Assembly: GCA_000620205.1 (NCBI GenBank)
Contig: JHVP01000014.1
Location: 59,352-123,351, forward strand
DNA length: 64,000 nucleotides
Reading direction: 5' to 3'
Source: Geodermatophilaceae bacterium URHA0031
GTDB lineage: Bacteria; Actinomycetota; Actinomycetes; Mycobacteriales; Geodermatophilaceae
Position numbers and translations under genes: made by a program
Shown: positions 33,414 through 41,142 of the stretch, piece by piece
How the letters are laid out: every line of letters begins with the position of its first letter
Numbering within the stretch: position 1 is the stretch's first letter
Notes under the pieces: generated by a model
The model's input: only the letters and a program-made list of their open reading frames with translations
Database searches by the model: none
Told to the model about the DNA's origin: nothing

Positions 33414-33899
33414 ATGGACCACCAGCACCTGTCGACCCTGCTGTGGCGGGAGCAGGAACTGCTCGACCTGCTGCTGTTCAAGGCCGAGGAGAAGCAGTAC
33501 CTGATCCTGTCGGGCAAGACCCGCTGGCTGGCGCGCATCGCCCACGAGATCGAGGTGGTGCTCGAGCAGCTGCGCACGCTGGAGGTCGAGCGGGCCGCGG
33601 CGACCGAGCAGATCGCCGGCCGGCTCGGCATGGACGCCAACCCCTCGCTGCGCCAGCTCGCCGACTCCGCGCCGGCCCCGTGGTCGGACCTCTACGCCAA
33701 GCACCACGAGAGCCTGCTGGTCCTGGTGACCGAGCTGCGCGGGCTCTCCGACGCCAACCGGGAGATGCTCGAGGGTGGGCTGTCGGCGATCAGCGACGCG
33801 CTGACCAGCGTCCGGACCCCGTCCGCCGGCACGTACACCAACAGCGGCCGCGCAGCCGGCAACGCCTACCGCTCGGTGACCCTGGACGGCGCGCTGTGA
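33414..33899 (+). CDS. flgN: FlgN-type flagellar chaperone
   Basis: A 161-residue helical protein: MDHQHLSTLLWREQELLDLLLFKAEEKQYLILSGKTRWLARIAHEIEVVLEQLRTLEVERAA is the FlgN pattern. FlgN escorts the junction proteins FlgK and FlgL, whose genes follow directly. ATG 33414 has GGGAGGGG 7 bases upstream. The flgK start is 40 bp downstream. Confidence 0.9.
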   Translation: MDHQHLSTLLWREQELLDLLLFKAEEKQYLILSGKTRWLARIAHEIEVVLEQLRTLEVERAAATEQIAGRLGMDANPSLRQLADSAPAPWSDLYAKHHESLLVLVTELRGLSDANREMLEGGLSAISDALTSVRTPSAGTYTNSGRAAGNAYRSVTLDGAL

Positions 33900-33939
33900 C
33901 CCACGACGACACCCACCACGAGACGACAGGGGCTGAGCA

Positions 33940-35391
33940 GTGAGCACCTTCTCAGGGCTGACCGCGGCGTCCTCGGCGCTGTTCACCTCGCAGCGCGCGA
34001 TGGACGTGACCGGTCAGAACATCGCGAACGTCAACACCGACGGCTACTCGCGGCAGCGGGTCGACCTGAAGTCGGTGTCCGCGTCGACCGTGCCGGCGGT
34101 CTTCTCGACCGGCTCCGGCATCGGTGAGGGCGTCGACGGGGACTCGGTCATCCGGATCCGGGACGCCTTCATGGAGAGCCGCGCACAGGCCGAGCACGCC
34201 ACCACGGCGTCGATGACCGTGCGGCAGACGACGCTCAACCAGATCGAGGACGCCTTCCACGAGCCCGGCGACGACGGCCTGCAGGCGCAGCTGTCGAAGA
34301 TGTGGTCCGCCTGGGGCGACGTCACCAACAACACCACGGTCGCCAACGGCGGAGGTGCGCGGACGGCGGTGCTGCAGACCACCCAGACGGTCGTGGCGAG
34401 CCTGCACACCATCAGCTCGACGCTGGACGCCCAGTGGTCGCAGAACCTGGACGACCTGGGCGTGCTCGTCGACGACGTCAACGCCTCGGCTGCCTCGATC
34501 GCCACCCTCAACCAGTCCATCAAGCGGGCCGGGCAGGCGGGGCTGCCGACCAACGAGCTCTCCGACAAGCGCGACGCCCTGGTGCTCAAGATCGCCGAGC
34601 AGACCGGCGCCACCTCCACCAGCGAGACCGACGGGACCGTGACGGTCAACCTCGGTGGCGTCACCCTGGTGTCCGGCAGCACCACGATCTCCCTCGCGCT
34701 CGGCGGCGGAACCGGCCCGGCCACGGCCAAGAGCGACCCGCCGAAGATCGTCACCGCTCCGGGTGGGACGACGGTCAGGCCCGGCGGCACCGCCGAGGGC
34801 CAGCTGACCGCGATGAGCACGACGATCCCGGGGTACCGGACGGCGATCGACGACGTTGCCCAAAAACTGGCCACCACGCTCAACGACGCGCACCAGAACG
34901 GGTACGACCTGGGCGGGGAGCCAGGGCAACCGCTGCTGAACGACGGCGCCGGCACGGACAACGACCCGAGTGCCACGGGCAACCCGAGCAAGGTCACCGC
35001 GGCCAACATCCACCTCCGGATCACCGACCCGGACAAGCTGGCCGCCGCCTCCCTGCCGAAGACCGCCGCAGGTGGGGCCGCCTCCGGGGACAGCCACAAC
35101 GCGGACACGGTGGCCGCGCTGGGCTCGGCCGCTGGCAGCGCGGACAGCGTCTACCGCCAGATGATCGTCGGGCTGGGGGTCCAGGCGTCGGTCGCGACGG
35201 GCAACCTGACCGCCCAGAACGTCATCAGCACCCAGGTCGACTCGGCACGGCTGTCGGTCTCCGGGGTGAGCATCGACGAGGAGATGACCAACATGCTGCA
35301 GTTCCAGCACGCGTACTCGGCCGCCGCGCGCATGATCACCGCGATCGACGGGATGCTGGACACCGTCATCAACCGGATGGGCGTCTCCTGA
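33940..35391 (+). CDS. flgK: Flagellar hook-filament junction protein FlgK
   Basis: A 483-residue protein. N-terminus FSGLTAASSALFTSQRAMDVTGQNIANVNTDGYSRQRVDLKS and C-terminus VSIDEEMTNMLQFQHAYSAAARMITAIDGMLDTVINRMG are the HAP1 signatures. GTG start at 33940. Its TGA shares one base with the flgL ATG. Confidence 0.97.
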   Translation: MSTFSGLTAASSALFTSQRAMDVTGQNIANVNTDGYSRQRVDLKSVSASTVPAVFSTGSGIGEGVDGDSVIRIRDAFMESRAQAEHATTASMTVRQTTLNQIEDAFHEPGDDGLQAQLSKMWSAWGDVTNNTTVANGGGARTAVLQTTQTVVASLHTISSTLDAQWSQNLDDLGVLVDDVNASAASIATLNQSIKRAGQAGLPTNELSDKRDALVLKIAEQTGATSTSETDGTVTVNLGGVTLVSGSTTISLALGGGTGPATAKSDPPKIVTAPGGTTVRPGGTAEGQLTAMSTTIPGYRTAIDDVAQKLATTLNDAHQNGYDLGGEPGQPLLNDGAGTDNDPSATGNPSKVTAANIHLRITDPDKLAAASLPKTAAGGAASGDSHNADTVAALGSAAGSADSVYRQMIVGLGVQASVATGNLTAQNVISTQVDSARLSVSGVSIDEEMTNMLQFQHAYSAAARMITAIDGMLDTVINRMGVS

Positions 35392-36293
35392 TGAGGATCA
35401 CCCAGCGCGCCATCACCCAGAACAGCCTGCTCGGGCTGAACAGCAACCTCGCCGCACTGAACAAGATCCAGCAGCAGCTCACGTCGGGGACCACCATCAG
35501 CCGGCCGTCGGACTCCCCGACGGGCACCAACACCTCGATGCTCACCCGGCGCAGCATCGCCGACAACGACCAGCAGGCCCGGAACATCACCGACGGGACG
35601 ACGATCCTCGACGCGACCGACTCGGCGCTCCAGGACATGCTCGCCCAGACGATGAAGGTGCGGGACCTGACCGTCCAGGCACTGAACAGCGGCGTCGGGA
35701 ACTCCGACACCCGAGCAGCGATCGCCAGCCAGGTGAACGGGCTGCGCGAGAGCATGCTCGGCCAGGCGAACCTAGTGGTCGCCGGTCGCCCGCTGTTCGG
35801 CGGCGTCACCTCGGGGACGAAGGCCTACGACGACGGGGCATTCGCCGGCGTCAGGTTCGACGAGGACGTGAAGGCCACGGCCGTCAGCCGGCGGGTGTCG
35901 GACACCGAGACCATCCGGGTGGACATCACCGGGGCGGAGGCCTTCGGCGACCCGGACGGCTCCAATCTGTTCGCCGTCGTCAAGAACATCGCCGACCACA
36001 CGCTCACCGACAAGCAGACCGAGCTCACCGACGACCTCGCCGCGCTGGACGAGGCGATCAGCCGGATGACCAAGGCGACGGCGGACGTCGGCACCCGGGC
36101 GCAGCGGATGGAGAAGGCGGCGTCGACGAACTCCTCCCGGTCGCTGACCCTGAAGGCGCAGTTGGCCGCCACCGAGGACGTCGACCTGCCGAAGACGATC
36201 ATGAACATGCAGGCCCAACAGGTCAGCTACCAGGCCGCGCTCCAGGTGACGGCGCAGGTGCTGCAGCCCACCCTGCTGGACTTCTTGCGCTGA
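35391..36293 (+). CDS. flgL: Flagellar hook-filament junction protein FlgL
   Basis: A 300-residue flagellin-like protein: MRITQRAITQNSLLGLNSNLAALNKIQQQLTSGTTISRPSDSP at the N-terminus, VVAGRPLFGGVTSGTKAY in the middle and a flagellin-type helical C-terminus (LPKTIMNMQAQQVSYQAALQVTAQVLQPTLLDFL). ATG overlaps the flgK stop by one base. Confidence 0.97.
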   Translation: MRITQRAITQNSLLGLNSNLAALNKIQQQLTSGTTISRPSDSPTGTNTSMLTRRSIADNDQQARNITDGTTILDATDSALQDMLAQTMKVRDLTVQALNSGVGNSDTRAAIASQVNGLRESMLGQANLVVAGRPLFGGVTSGTKAYDDGAFAGVRFDEDVKATAVSRRVSDTETIRVDITGAEAFGDPDGSNLFAVVKNIADHTLTDKQTELTDDLAALDEAISRMTKATADVGTRAQRMEKAASTNSSRSLTLKAQLAATEDVDLPKTIMNMQAQQVSYQAALQVTAQVLQPTLLDFLR

Positions 36294-36341
36294 TCGGGGG
36301 TCATCGGACCTCCCGGCGGGCATGACACCTGCCGAGAACGA

Positions 36342-36383
36342 CAGGGGGCAGCTGCTCCGTCCTGAGACGGAGCGCTCCCCCTG
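36342..36383 (+). terminator. Bulged hairpin between flgL and csrA
   Basis: Inner stem 36354-36361 with 36366-36373 (8 bp, loop CTGA) and outer stem 36342-36348 with 36377-36383 (7 bp). No T-run. It may reduce read-through from flgL into csrA. Confidence 0.5.
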
Positions 36384-36401
36384 ACCCGCCGGCCGGCGGG
36401 T
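36384..36401. repeat. Perfect 18-bp palindrome before csrA
   Basis: ACCCGCCGG followed by CCGGCGGGT, directly after the flgL-csrA hairpin and 38 bp before the csrA start. Could be an operator or a second hairpin. Confidence 0.45.
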
Positions 36402-36432
36402 GCCACGGATGGCGACACACACCCATGGAGGG
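36402..36432 (+). promoter_or_regulatory. Two possible CsrA sites in the csrA leader
   Basis: GCC-ACGGAT-GGC (36402-36413) and CCC-ATGGA-GGG (36422-36432) each place GGA in a hairpin loop; the second overlaps the csrA Shine-Dalgarno GGAGGGG. This is the arrangement expected for CsrA autorepression. Confidence 0.45.
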
Positions 36433-36438
36433 GTTCCC

Positions 36439-36702
36439 ATGCTCACACTCACCCGAGGCGTCGGCGAGAGCATCCGGATCGGCGAGGACATCGAGGTCTA
36501 CGTCGTCGAGGTGCGCGGAGGCACCGTGCGGCTGGGCTTCAAGGCCCCCCGCGAGGTGACGATCCACCGCGAGGAGGTCTACCGGCAGATCACCGAGGCG
36601 AACAGCCTCGCTGCCGAGGTCGCTGCCGATGCGATGGCTGCCTTGGCAGCATTTGCACCAGGGTCGGACCGACTGCCTCAGCAAGATGTGACAACACCGT
36701 GA
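36439..36702 (+). CDS. csrA: Carbon storage regulator CsrA
   Basis: An 87-residue protein. Residues 1-55 are the CsrA fold: MLTLTRGVGESIRIGEDIEVYVVEVRGGTVRLGFKAPREVTIHREEVYRQI, with Arg in the APREV RNA-binding segment present. The Ala-rich 30-residue tail is longer than usual. CsrA is a translation repressor; in Bacillus it represses flagellin and is antagonised by FliW. It follows flgL as in Bacillus, but no fliW is visible. ATG 36439 with GGAGGGG upstream. CsrA is uncommon in Actinobacteria. Confidence 0.95.
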   Translation: MLTLTRGVGESIRIGEDIEVYVVEVRGGTVRLGFKAPREVTIHREEVYRQITEANSLAAEVAADAMAALAAFAPGSDRLPQQDVTTP

Positions 36703-36750
36703 CCAATACGGCTCAATAACCGCTCGACTCGTCTGTCTCACTGGTAACAG

Positions 36751-36769
36751 GACGGCGAGTCTCGCCGTC
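36751..36769 (+). terminator. 8-bp hairpin after csrA
   Basis: Arms 36751-36758 and 36762-36769, perfect, loop of 3 nt, 49 bp after the csrA stop. The surrounding stretch 36690-36750 is noticeably richer in A and T than the rest and may hold the promoter of the next gene. Confidence 0.4.
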
Positions 36770-36830
36770 GGCCGGATCGATCCTGCGCAAGTCTCTCCCC
36801 ACCGCGCCACCGTTACAGGGGGAGATCACG

Positions 36831-37400
36831 ATGGAACTCAGCGCACTCGCATCCGGCCAGGCCGACGGTGTGGACCTCCGGGTCGACACCACCGTCGACG
36901 GGCTCTTCGACGTCGTCGGCACCGACGCGCTCGAGCCGGTGTGCCTCGCGTCCGTCTTCCCCGAGACGGTGGTGGTGCACGTCCAGCTGCGTCCCCGCCG
37001 CTCGTCCACCCGCCGCTGCCTCGCCGCGCTGTCCGCGCTGGCGCTGCGGCACGACACGGTCCCCTTCGCCCTGACCGGGCTGAGCGGGGACGACCGCGTC
37101 GTCCGGGTCACCGTCGGTGTGGAGCTCGGCCCCCGCGAGCTGATCGCGAAGTTCTCCGACCAGGCCCAGGCCGCCTACGCCTTCGTCGACGGTCTGTTCA
37201 CCGACCTCTACGACTACATGCCGGTGTACGTCGGCGAGCCCAGCCCGGCCGAGCGAGCCGCTGCTGCCGGCGTCCTCGAGGCCGCCGACACCGCCCGCCC
37301 GCGCTCTGCCGCTCCGCGGATCCCCTCGCCGCGCACGCCCGTCGACCAGGCCGACGCGAGCTCCTCCGCCGCCCGGCGCGGCGCCCCCGTCCTCGTCTGA
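36831..37400 (+). CDS. Uncharacterised protein next to csrA
   Basis: A 189-residue protein of unknown family. Residues about 1-140 look folded, with alternating beta segments (VDLRVDTTVDGLFDVVG, TVVVHVQLRPR, DRVVRVTVGVELG) and a helix LIAKFSDQAQAAYAFVDGLFTDLYDYMPVYVG; the last 50 residues are low complexity. The start has GGGGGAG 6-7 bases upstream. It is followed after 107 bp by the sigma-like gene, possibly its functional partner. No signal peptide or membrane helix. It does not resemble FliW. Confidence 0.7.
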   Translation: MELSALASGQADGVDLRVDTTVDGLFDVVGTDALEPVCLASVFPETVVVHVQLRPRRSSTRRCLAALSALALRHDTVPFALTGLSGDDRVVRVTVGVELGPRELIAKFSDQAQAAYAFVDGLFTDLYDYMPVYVGEPSPAERAAAAGVLEAADTARPRSAAPRIPSPRTPVDQADASSSAARRGAPVLV

Positions 37401-37507
37401 CGCCCGCCGGCTGCACAGCCGGGCTCCACCCGACGCCCGGGGGCACTGCCCTGCGGCGCCGGTTCCCGTACCCACCCTGCCCGCCTGCACTTCCCCCAGG
37501 AGGACCG

Positions 37508-38620
37508 GTGTCCGAGAACATCGCCGTCGCACAGCCCACCGACCACCCCACCGCCGCCGAGGAGCGCCGCCACCGCGAGCCGCTGGTCTTCGGCGGACTC
37601 GTCGAGGCCGAGGGGTGGGCGCTCGCGCCGATCACCCCCCGGGACCGGGTGCACTTCCGCACCGACCGGGAGCTGCCCCTGGGCGAGTTCCGCGCGGCTC
37701 TGCCGACCGGGGTCACGGTGACCTACGACGAGGGCGACGGGTTGTACCGCGTCGACGGTGAGCCCGGCTCCGCGGAGCCGCTGGCGGCGCTGGTCCGCAG
37801 CTGGTGCGCCGCGGGGGGTTACGGCACGGTCGGGCTCCGGCCGGAGACCGGCGTCCGTCGCCGCGCACCCCGGGACCTGCCCCCGGCGTTCCTGTCCGAC
37901 CTGTGCCGGCACTACTGCCGGGTGAGCCTCAAGCGCCTGCAGCGCAACATGTCGACGATCCGGCTGCACCTGCCGGACAACGACGACATCGACCAGCAGG
38001 TGGCCGAGTGGGTGCTCAAGGCCGTGAGCACGTACGACGAGACCAAGTCGGTGCCCTTCGGCGCCTACCTCGCCACCCAGCTGTCGAAGTGGGTGCACGA
38101 CCTGGGGCGCAACGCCTACGGCCGGACCGCCGCCGACACCGAGAACAAGCAGCAGAAGGCGATCGCCTCCTTCACCGCCGAGCACCAGCGCCGGCCCAGC
38201 GAGAAGGAGCTCGCCGCGTACATGGGGCAGAGCGTCGCCACGTTGCGCCGGAACTCGCAGACCGTCGCCACCCTGAACGGCCTGCGCAACCTGCAGTCCC
38301 TGGACGGCGGGGCGGACGCGGTGGAGTTCGTCGTCCCGGACAGCGCCGAGGTCCCCGACGCGATCATGGGGGAGGCGGAGCAGACCCTGCTCTCCCACGC
38401 GCTGACCGCAGCCTGCGCCCCGGACCCGACGGCGCGGCGCGACCAGCGCGCCGCCCAGCCGAACGTGCTGGGCTGGGCCACCTGGTACCTGACCACCTGG
38501 GGTGGGCAGACCAAGACCCAGCTGTCGGCGGACCTGAACACCTCGGTGCGGAACATGAACGTGCACGCCGACCGTGCCGAGCGGGCCCTGAAGGCGCGGC
38601 TGGCCGAGCTCGCCGGCTGA
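37508..38620 (+). CDS. Divergent sigma-70-like protein with an extra N-terminal domain
   Basis: A 370-residue protein. Residues about 150-215 resemble sigma region 2 (DIDQQVAEWVLKAVSTYDETKSVPFGAYLATQLSKWVHDLGRNAYGR, compare the canonical A..RFDP..G..FSTYA..WI), about 216-275 region 3 (RRPSEKELAAYMGQSVATLRRN, then LQSLDG), and the C-terminus a region-4-like helix-turn-helix (TKTQLSADLNTSVRNMNVHADRAERALKARLAEL). Residues 1-145 form an unrecognised domain. GTG start with AGGAGG 5 bases upstream. Position downstream of the flagellar genes suggests a second motility-linked or linked-regulon sigma factor. Whether it binds core polymerase cannot be told. Confidence 0.6.
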   Translation: MSENIAVAQPTDHPTAAEERRHREPLVFGGLVEAEGWALAPITPRDRVHFRTDRELPLGEFRAALPTGVTVTYDEGDGLYRVDGEPGSAEPLAALVRSWCAAGGYGTVGLRPETGVRRRAPRDLPPAFLSDLCRHYCRVSLKRLQRNMSTIRLHLPDNDDIDQQVAEWVLKAVSTYDETKSVPFGAYLATQLSKWVHDLGRNAYGRTAADTENKQQKAIASFTAEHQRRPSEKELAAYMGQSVATLRRNSQTVATLNGLRNLQSLDGGADAVEFVVPDSAEVPDAIMGEAEQTLLSHALTAACAPDPTARRDQRAAQPNVLGWATWYLTTWGGQTKTQLSADLNTSVRNMNVHADRAERALKARLAELAG

Positions 38621-38926
38621 CGAAGGCCCACCACTCGCTCCGCTCGCGGCGGGCCCCTGGAAGGGGGCCGTGCCCGCACGTCACCTGGCCCGTCGTCGTC
38701 CCTCTCCCAGCGGGGACGGCGGCGGGCCGTCGTGCGTCCGGAGGGGGACCGGTGGCGGGGAAAAGCAGCCGTAGCCGGGTCCACCGGCCCGCTCACCTGC
38801 CGATGTACTCCTCGTGACCGCACCGGAGAGTCCTCGCCGCCCCGCGGGGAGTCGACCGGTGGTCGCGCCACCGGCCCCGCCGCGGACACCCACGCTGCCG
38901 GTCGCCCTCCGCCGGGCGGGGCGGGC
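38621..38926. other. 306-bp gap without a convincing gene
   Basis: Nothing firm is seen. There is a 7-bp hairpin at 38856-38874 and a weak sigma-28-like box TCCA-N15-GCCGATGT at 38780-38806 pointing toward the next gene. No known riboswitch core was recognised. Confidence 0.4.
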
Positions 38927-39274
38927 ATGAGCCTCCCGCCGCTGTCGGACCCGGCGCACGCCGTCCTGGTGCCGCACTGGCTGAGCGCCGCTGACCGCGA
39001 GGAGCTGGAGCGGGCCGTCACCGACGCGCTGGCCGGCGGTCCGGTGCACCCGGTCGCTGCCGTCCACCTCGCCGAGGTGCTCACCGAACTCCACGTCGCC
39101 GCGGCCCGCGAGGTCGTCTGGCCGGCGCCGACCGCCCGGGTCCGCCGGGCCACCGGCTGGGGCGAGGACGTCGTCCCGGTCCGGCTGTCGGCGGTCGAGC
39201 TGGCGAGCGTGCTCTCCCTGCCGGACCTGGCGCACGTCGCCCGGGAGGCACTGACCGGCGGACGCAGCGCGTGA
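38927..39274 (+). CDS. Uncharacterised small protein, first gene of a two-gene unit
   Basis: A 115-residue, soluble, mainly helical protein (SAADREELERAVTDALAGGPVHPVAAVHLAEVLTELHVAAAREV; VRLSAVELASVLSLPDLAHVAREAL). No family recognised. The stop overlaps the GTG of the next gene by 4 bp, indicating coupled translation. An ATG at 38927 is preferred over upstream frames because the upstream part is Pro/Arg/Gly noise typical of non-coding GC-rich DNA. Confidence 0.55.
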   Translation: MSLPPLSDPAHAVLVPHWLSAADREELERAVTDALAGGPVHPVAAVHLAEVLTELHVAAAREVVWPAPTARVRRATGWGEDVVPVRLSAVELASVLSLPDLAHVAREALTGGRSA

Positions 39275-40026
39275 CCGGTGCTCTGTTCGGCGCCCCGCCC
39301 GGGCTGTTCCGGCGACTGGACCGGTCGGAGGTGCGGGTGGCCGACCTGCGCGCCGCGGTTGCCCGGCTCACCGACGCCGGGCTCGACCCGCTGCTGCAGC
39401 TCGACGTGCTGGACGGCCTCCGCGGGCCGATGCTCGTGCTCGACGAGGCCGGCCGGAGCACCCGGGTGCTGCTCGGCGAGCTCGCCGTGGAGATGACCCG
39501 CGCCCGGGTGTCGGCGACCCCGGAGGGGGTGACCGCCGCGCTCGCGGCCTGGGTCGCCCGGCGGCCGGTGCCCGACCAGCTGGCCGCCGCCGACGGGATC
39601 GCCGTGCTCGAGTGGACCGACGCCCGGCAGACCGCGCTGGGCTGGCGGGTGGTCCTGCTCCGGGACGAGCTGCTGGTGCCGTGGCGTCCCTCCCGCACGG
39701 CCACCCTGCCGGCGGTGCACCAGGCCCGGTCCCAGGCGCTCGGCCGCGCGGCCGGGGTCGAGGGCCAGCTGCGGACGGCCGGCCCCGTCGGGTTGTGGAC
39801 CTCCGCGCTGCCCGGCGTCGACACCGCCGTGCTGGTGCGCCCGGAGGCGGTGCTCGCCGACATGGCCGGCCGCGGTCTGCGGCTGCGCGACCCGCACGTG
39901 GTGGTCACCCCACGCCGGCCGGTCGCCTGTGCGGACGCGCCGGTCGCCCGCCGGCTGGTGGCCGAGGCCGCCGATGCCAGCGCGACGATCCCGTGGCGGG
40001 AGCTCGCCGACCTCGGCTGGGCCTGA
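39271..40026 (+). CDS. Uncharacterised protein, second gene of the unit
   Basis: A 251-residue soluble protein of unknown family. It contains alternating helix and strand (LDPLLQLDVLDGLRGPMLVLDEAGRSTRVLLGELAVEMTRARV; WRVVLLRDELLVPWRPSRTATLPAVHQARSQALGRAAG; ALPGVDTAVLVRPEAVLADMAGRGLRLRDPHVVVTPRRPV). No catalytic motif, membrane segment or signal peptide stands out. Coupled to the 115-residue gene by GTGA overlap. Confidence 0.6.
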   Translation: MTGALFGAPPGLFRRLDRSEVRVADLRAAVARLTDAGLDPLLQLDVLDGLRGPMLVLDEAGRSTRVLLGELAVEMTRARVSATPEGVTAALAAWVARRPVPDQLAAADGIAVLEWTDARQTALGWRVVLLRDELLVPWRPSRTATLPAVHQARSQALGRAAGVEGQLRTAGPVGLWTSALPGVDTAVLVRPEAVLADMAGRGLRLRDPHVVVTPRRPVACADAPVARRLVAEAADASATIPWRELADLGWA

Positions 40027-40190
40027 GTCCGGCACAGGAGGGTGACGGGATGGGTCCGATTCCGGGAGCATGACCTGCATCCCGCCGTCTGCTCGCCGGG
40101 GGGGGCTCGCCAGGACTTGGTCCTGAGACACGCGCTGCTCGGCCGACCTGGCCATTCGGACCAGGTCAGCCGCCGACGACAGGACGACGG

Positions 40191-41021
40191 ATGAGCGCCG
40201 CACAGAACCGCAAGACCACGTCGACCGAACTCCGTCGCGTCACATCGGCCGATGGCACGTCCATCGCGCTGGAGCGGGTCACCGATGGGCCGGCGGTGCT
40301 CGTCACGGTCCCGGGCGGACCCAACGGCCGGCGGGCGTGGATGGCCGTTGCGGCGCTGCTGGAGGGGACGCACACCTGCTGGCTGATGGACCGACGCGGC
40401 AAGGGCGACTCCGGAGACACCGCTCCCTACAGCCTGGAGCGTGAGTACGAAGACGTCCTGGCCGCGGTGAACTCCTTCGATGTGCCGGTCGCCGTCGCCG
40501 GTCACTCCACGGGGGCGGTGTGCGCCCTGGGCGCCGCGGCCGGCAGCGCGCAGCTGAGCGGCCTGATCCTCTATGAACCGCCCTGGCCGCACGAGGGCTG
40601 GCACCCGCCCACCGCACACGCCGATGAGATGGACGAGCTCATCACCGCGGGCCACGCCGAACGCGCTCTGGAGCGCGGACTGGTCATGGTCGGGCTGACC
40701 CCGGCGGCCATCCAGGCGATGCGGGGCGGCCCCGGATGGGCCGACCGGGTCGCGCTCGTCCACACCTGGCCCCGGGAGATCCGCGAGGTTGCTCTGCTCT
40801 CACCCGACCTCTCACCGATGCAGCGGATCGTCGCCCCGGCGCTCCTCCTCGACGGCGCAGCAAGCCCCGCGCACCATCGCCGAGCCACAGCTGCGATCGC
40901 CGCAGCCCTGCCCACCGCGACCGTGACGGAACTGCCGGGTCAGGGCCACACCGCCTTGCAGCTGGCGCCACAACTCGTGGCCGACGCAATCCGGCTCTTC
41001 CAGGCTCCTGTCACGCGATGA
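40191..41021 (+). CDS. Alpha/beta hydrolase
   Basis: A 276-residue alpha/beta-hydrolase. The nucleophile elbow is GHSTG with Ser106; the oxyanion and strand region is VTVPGGPNGRRAW and WLMDRRGKGDSG; the catalytic His is in LPGQGHTAL near residue 258; the acid is probably Asp in ALLLDGAASPAHH. A cap domain covers about 130-190. Substrate unknown. It stands alone, with 164 bp upstream without recognised signals and a convergent neighbour. Confidence 0.9.
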   Translation: MSAAQNRKTTSTELRRVTSADGTSIALERVTDGPAVLVTVPGGPNGRRAWMAVAALLEGTHTCWLMDRRGKGDSGDTAPYSLEREYEDVLAAVNSFDVPVAVAGHSTGAVCALGAAAGSAQLSGLILYEPPWPHEGWHPPTAHADEMDELITAGHAERALERGLVMVGLTPAAIQAMRGGPGWADRVALVHTWPREIREVALLSPDLSPMQRIVAPALLLDGAASPAHHRRATAAIAAALPTATVTELPGQGHTALQLAPQLVADAIRLFQAPVTR

Positions 41022-41142
41022 GCAGTCGGCCGGCGGCAGACGGACCCATCCATCACCCTCGTCAGCCGTACTCCGCTGGGCCTGACCGCGGCCAGGCCAG
41101 TGGTGCCCTTTGGCGCGCGAACGGCTCCCCAGCGCGGCTGCC

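Noticed and set aside
38621..38926. Riboswitch before the orphan gene pair
   Set aside because: Only short stems are found; no conserved core of a known riboswitch class could be recognised.
40191..41021. Horizontal transfer of the alpha/beta hydrolase
   Set aside because: Base composition looks slightly lower than its neighbours by eye, but there are no flanking repeats, integrase or tRNA, so the case is too weak.
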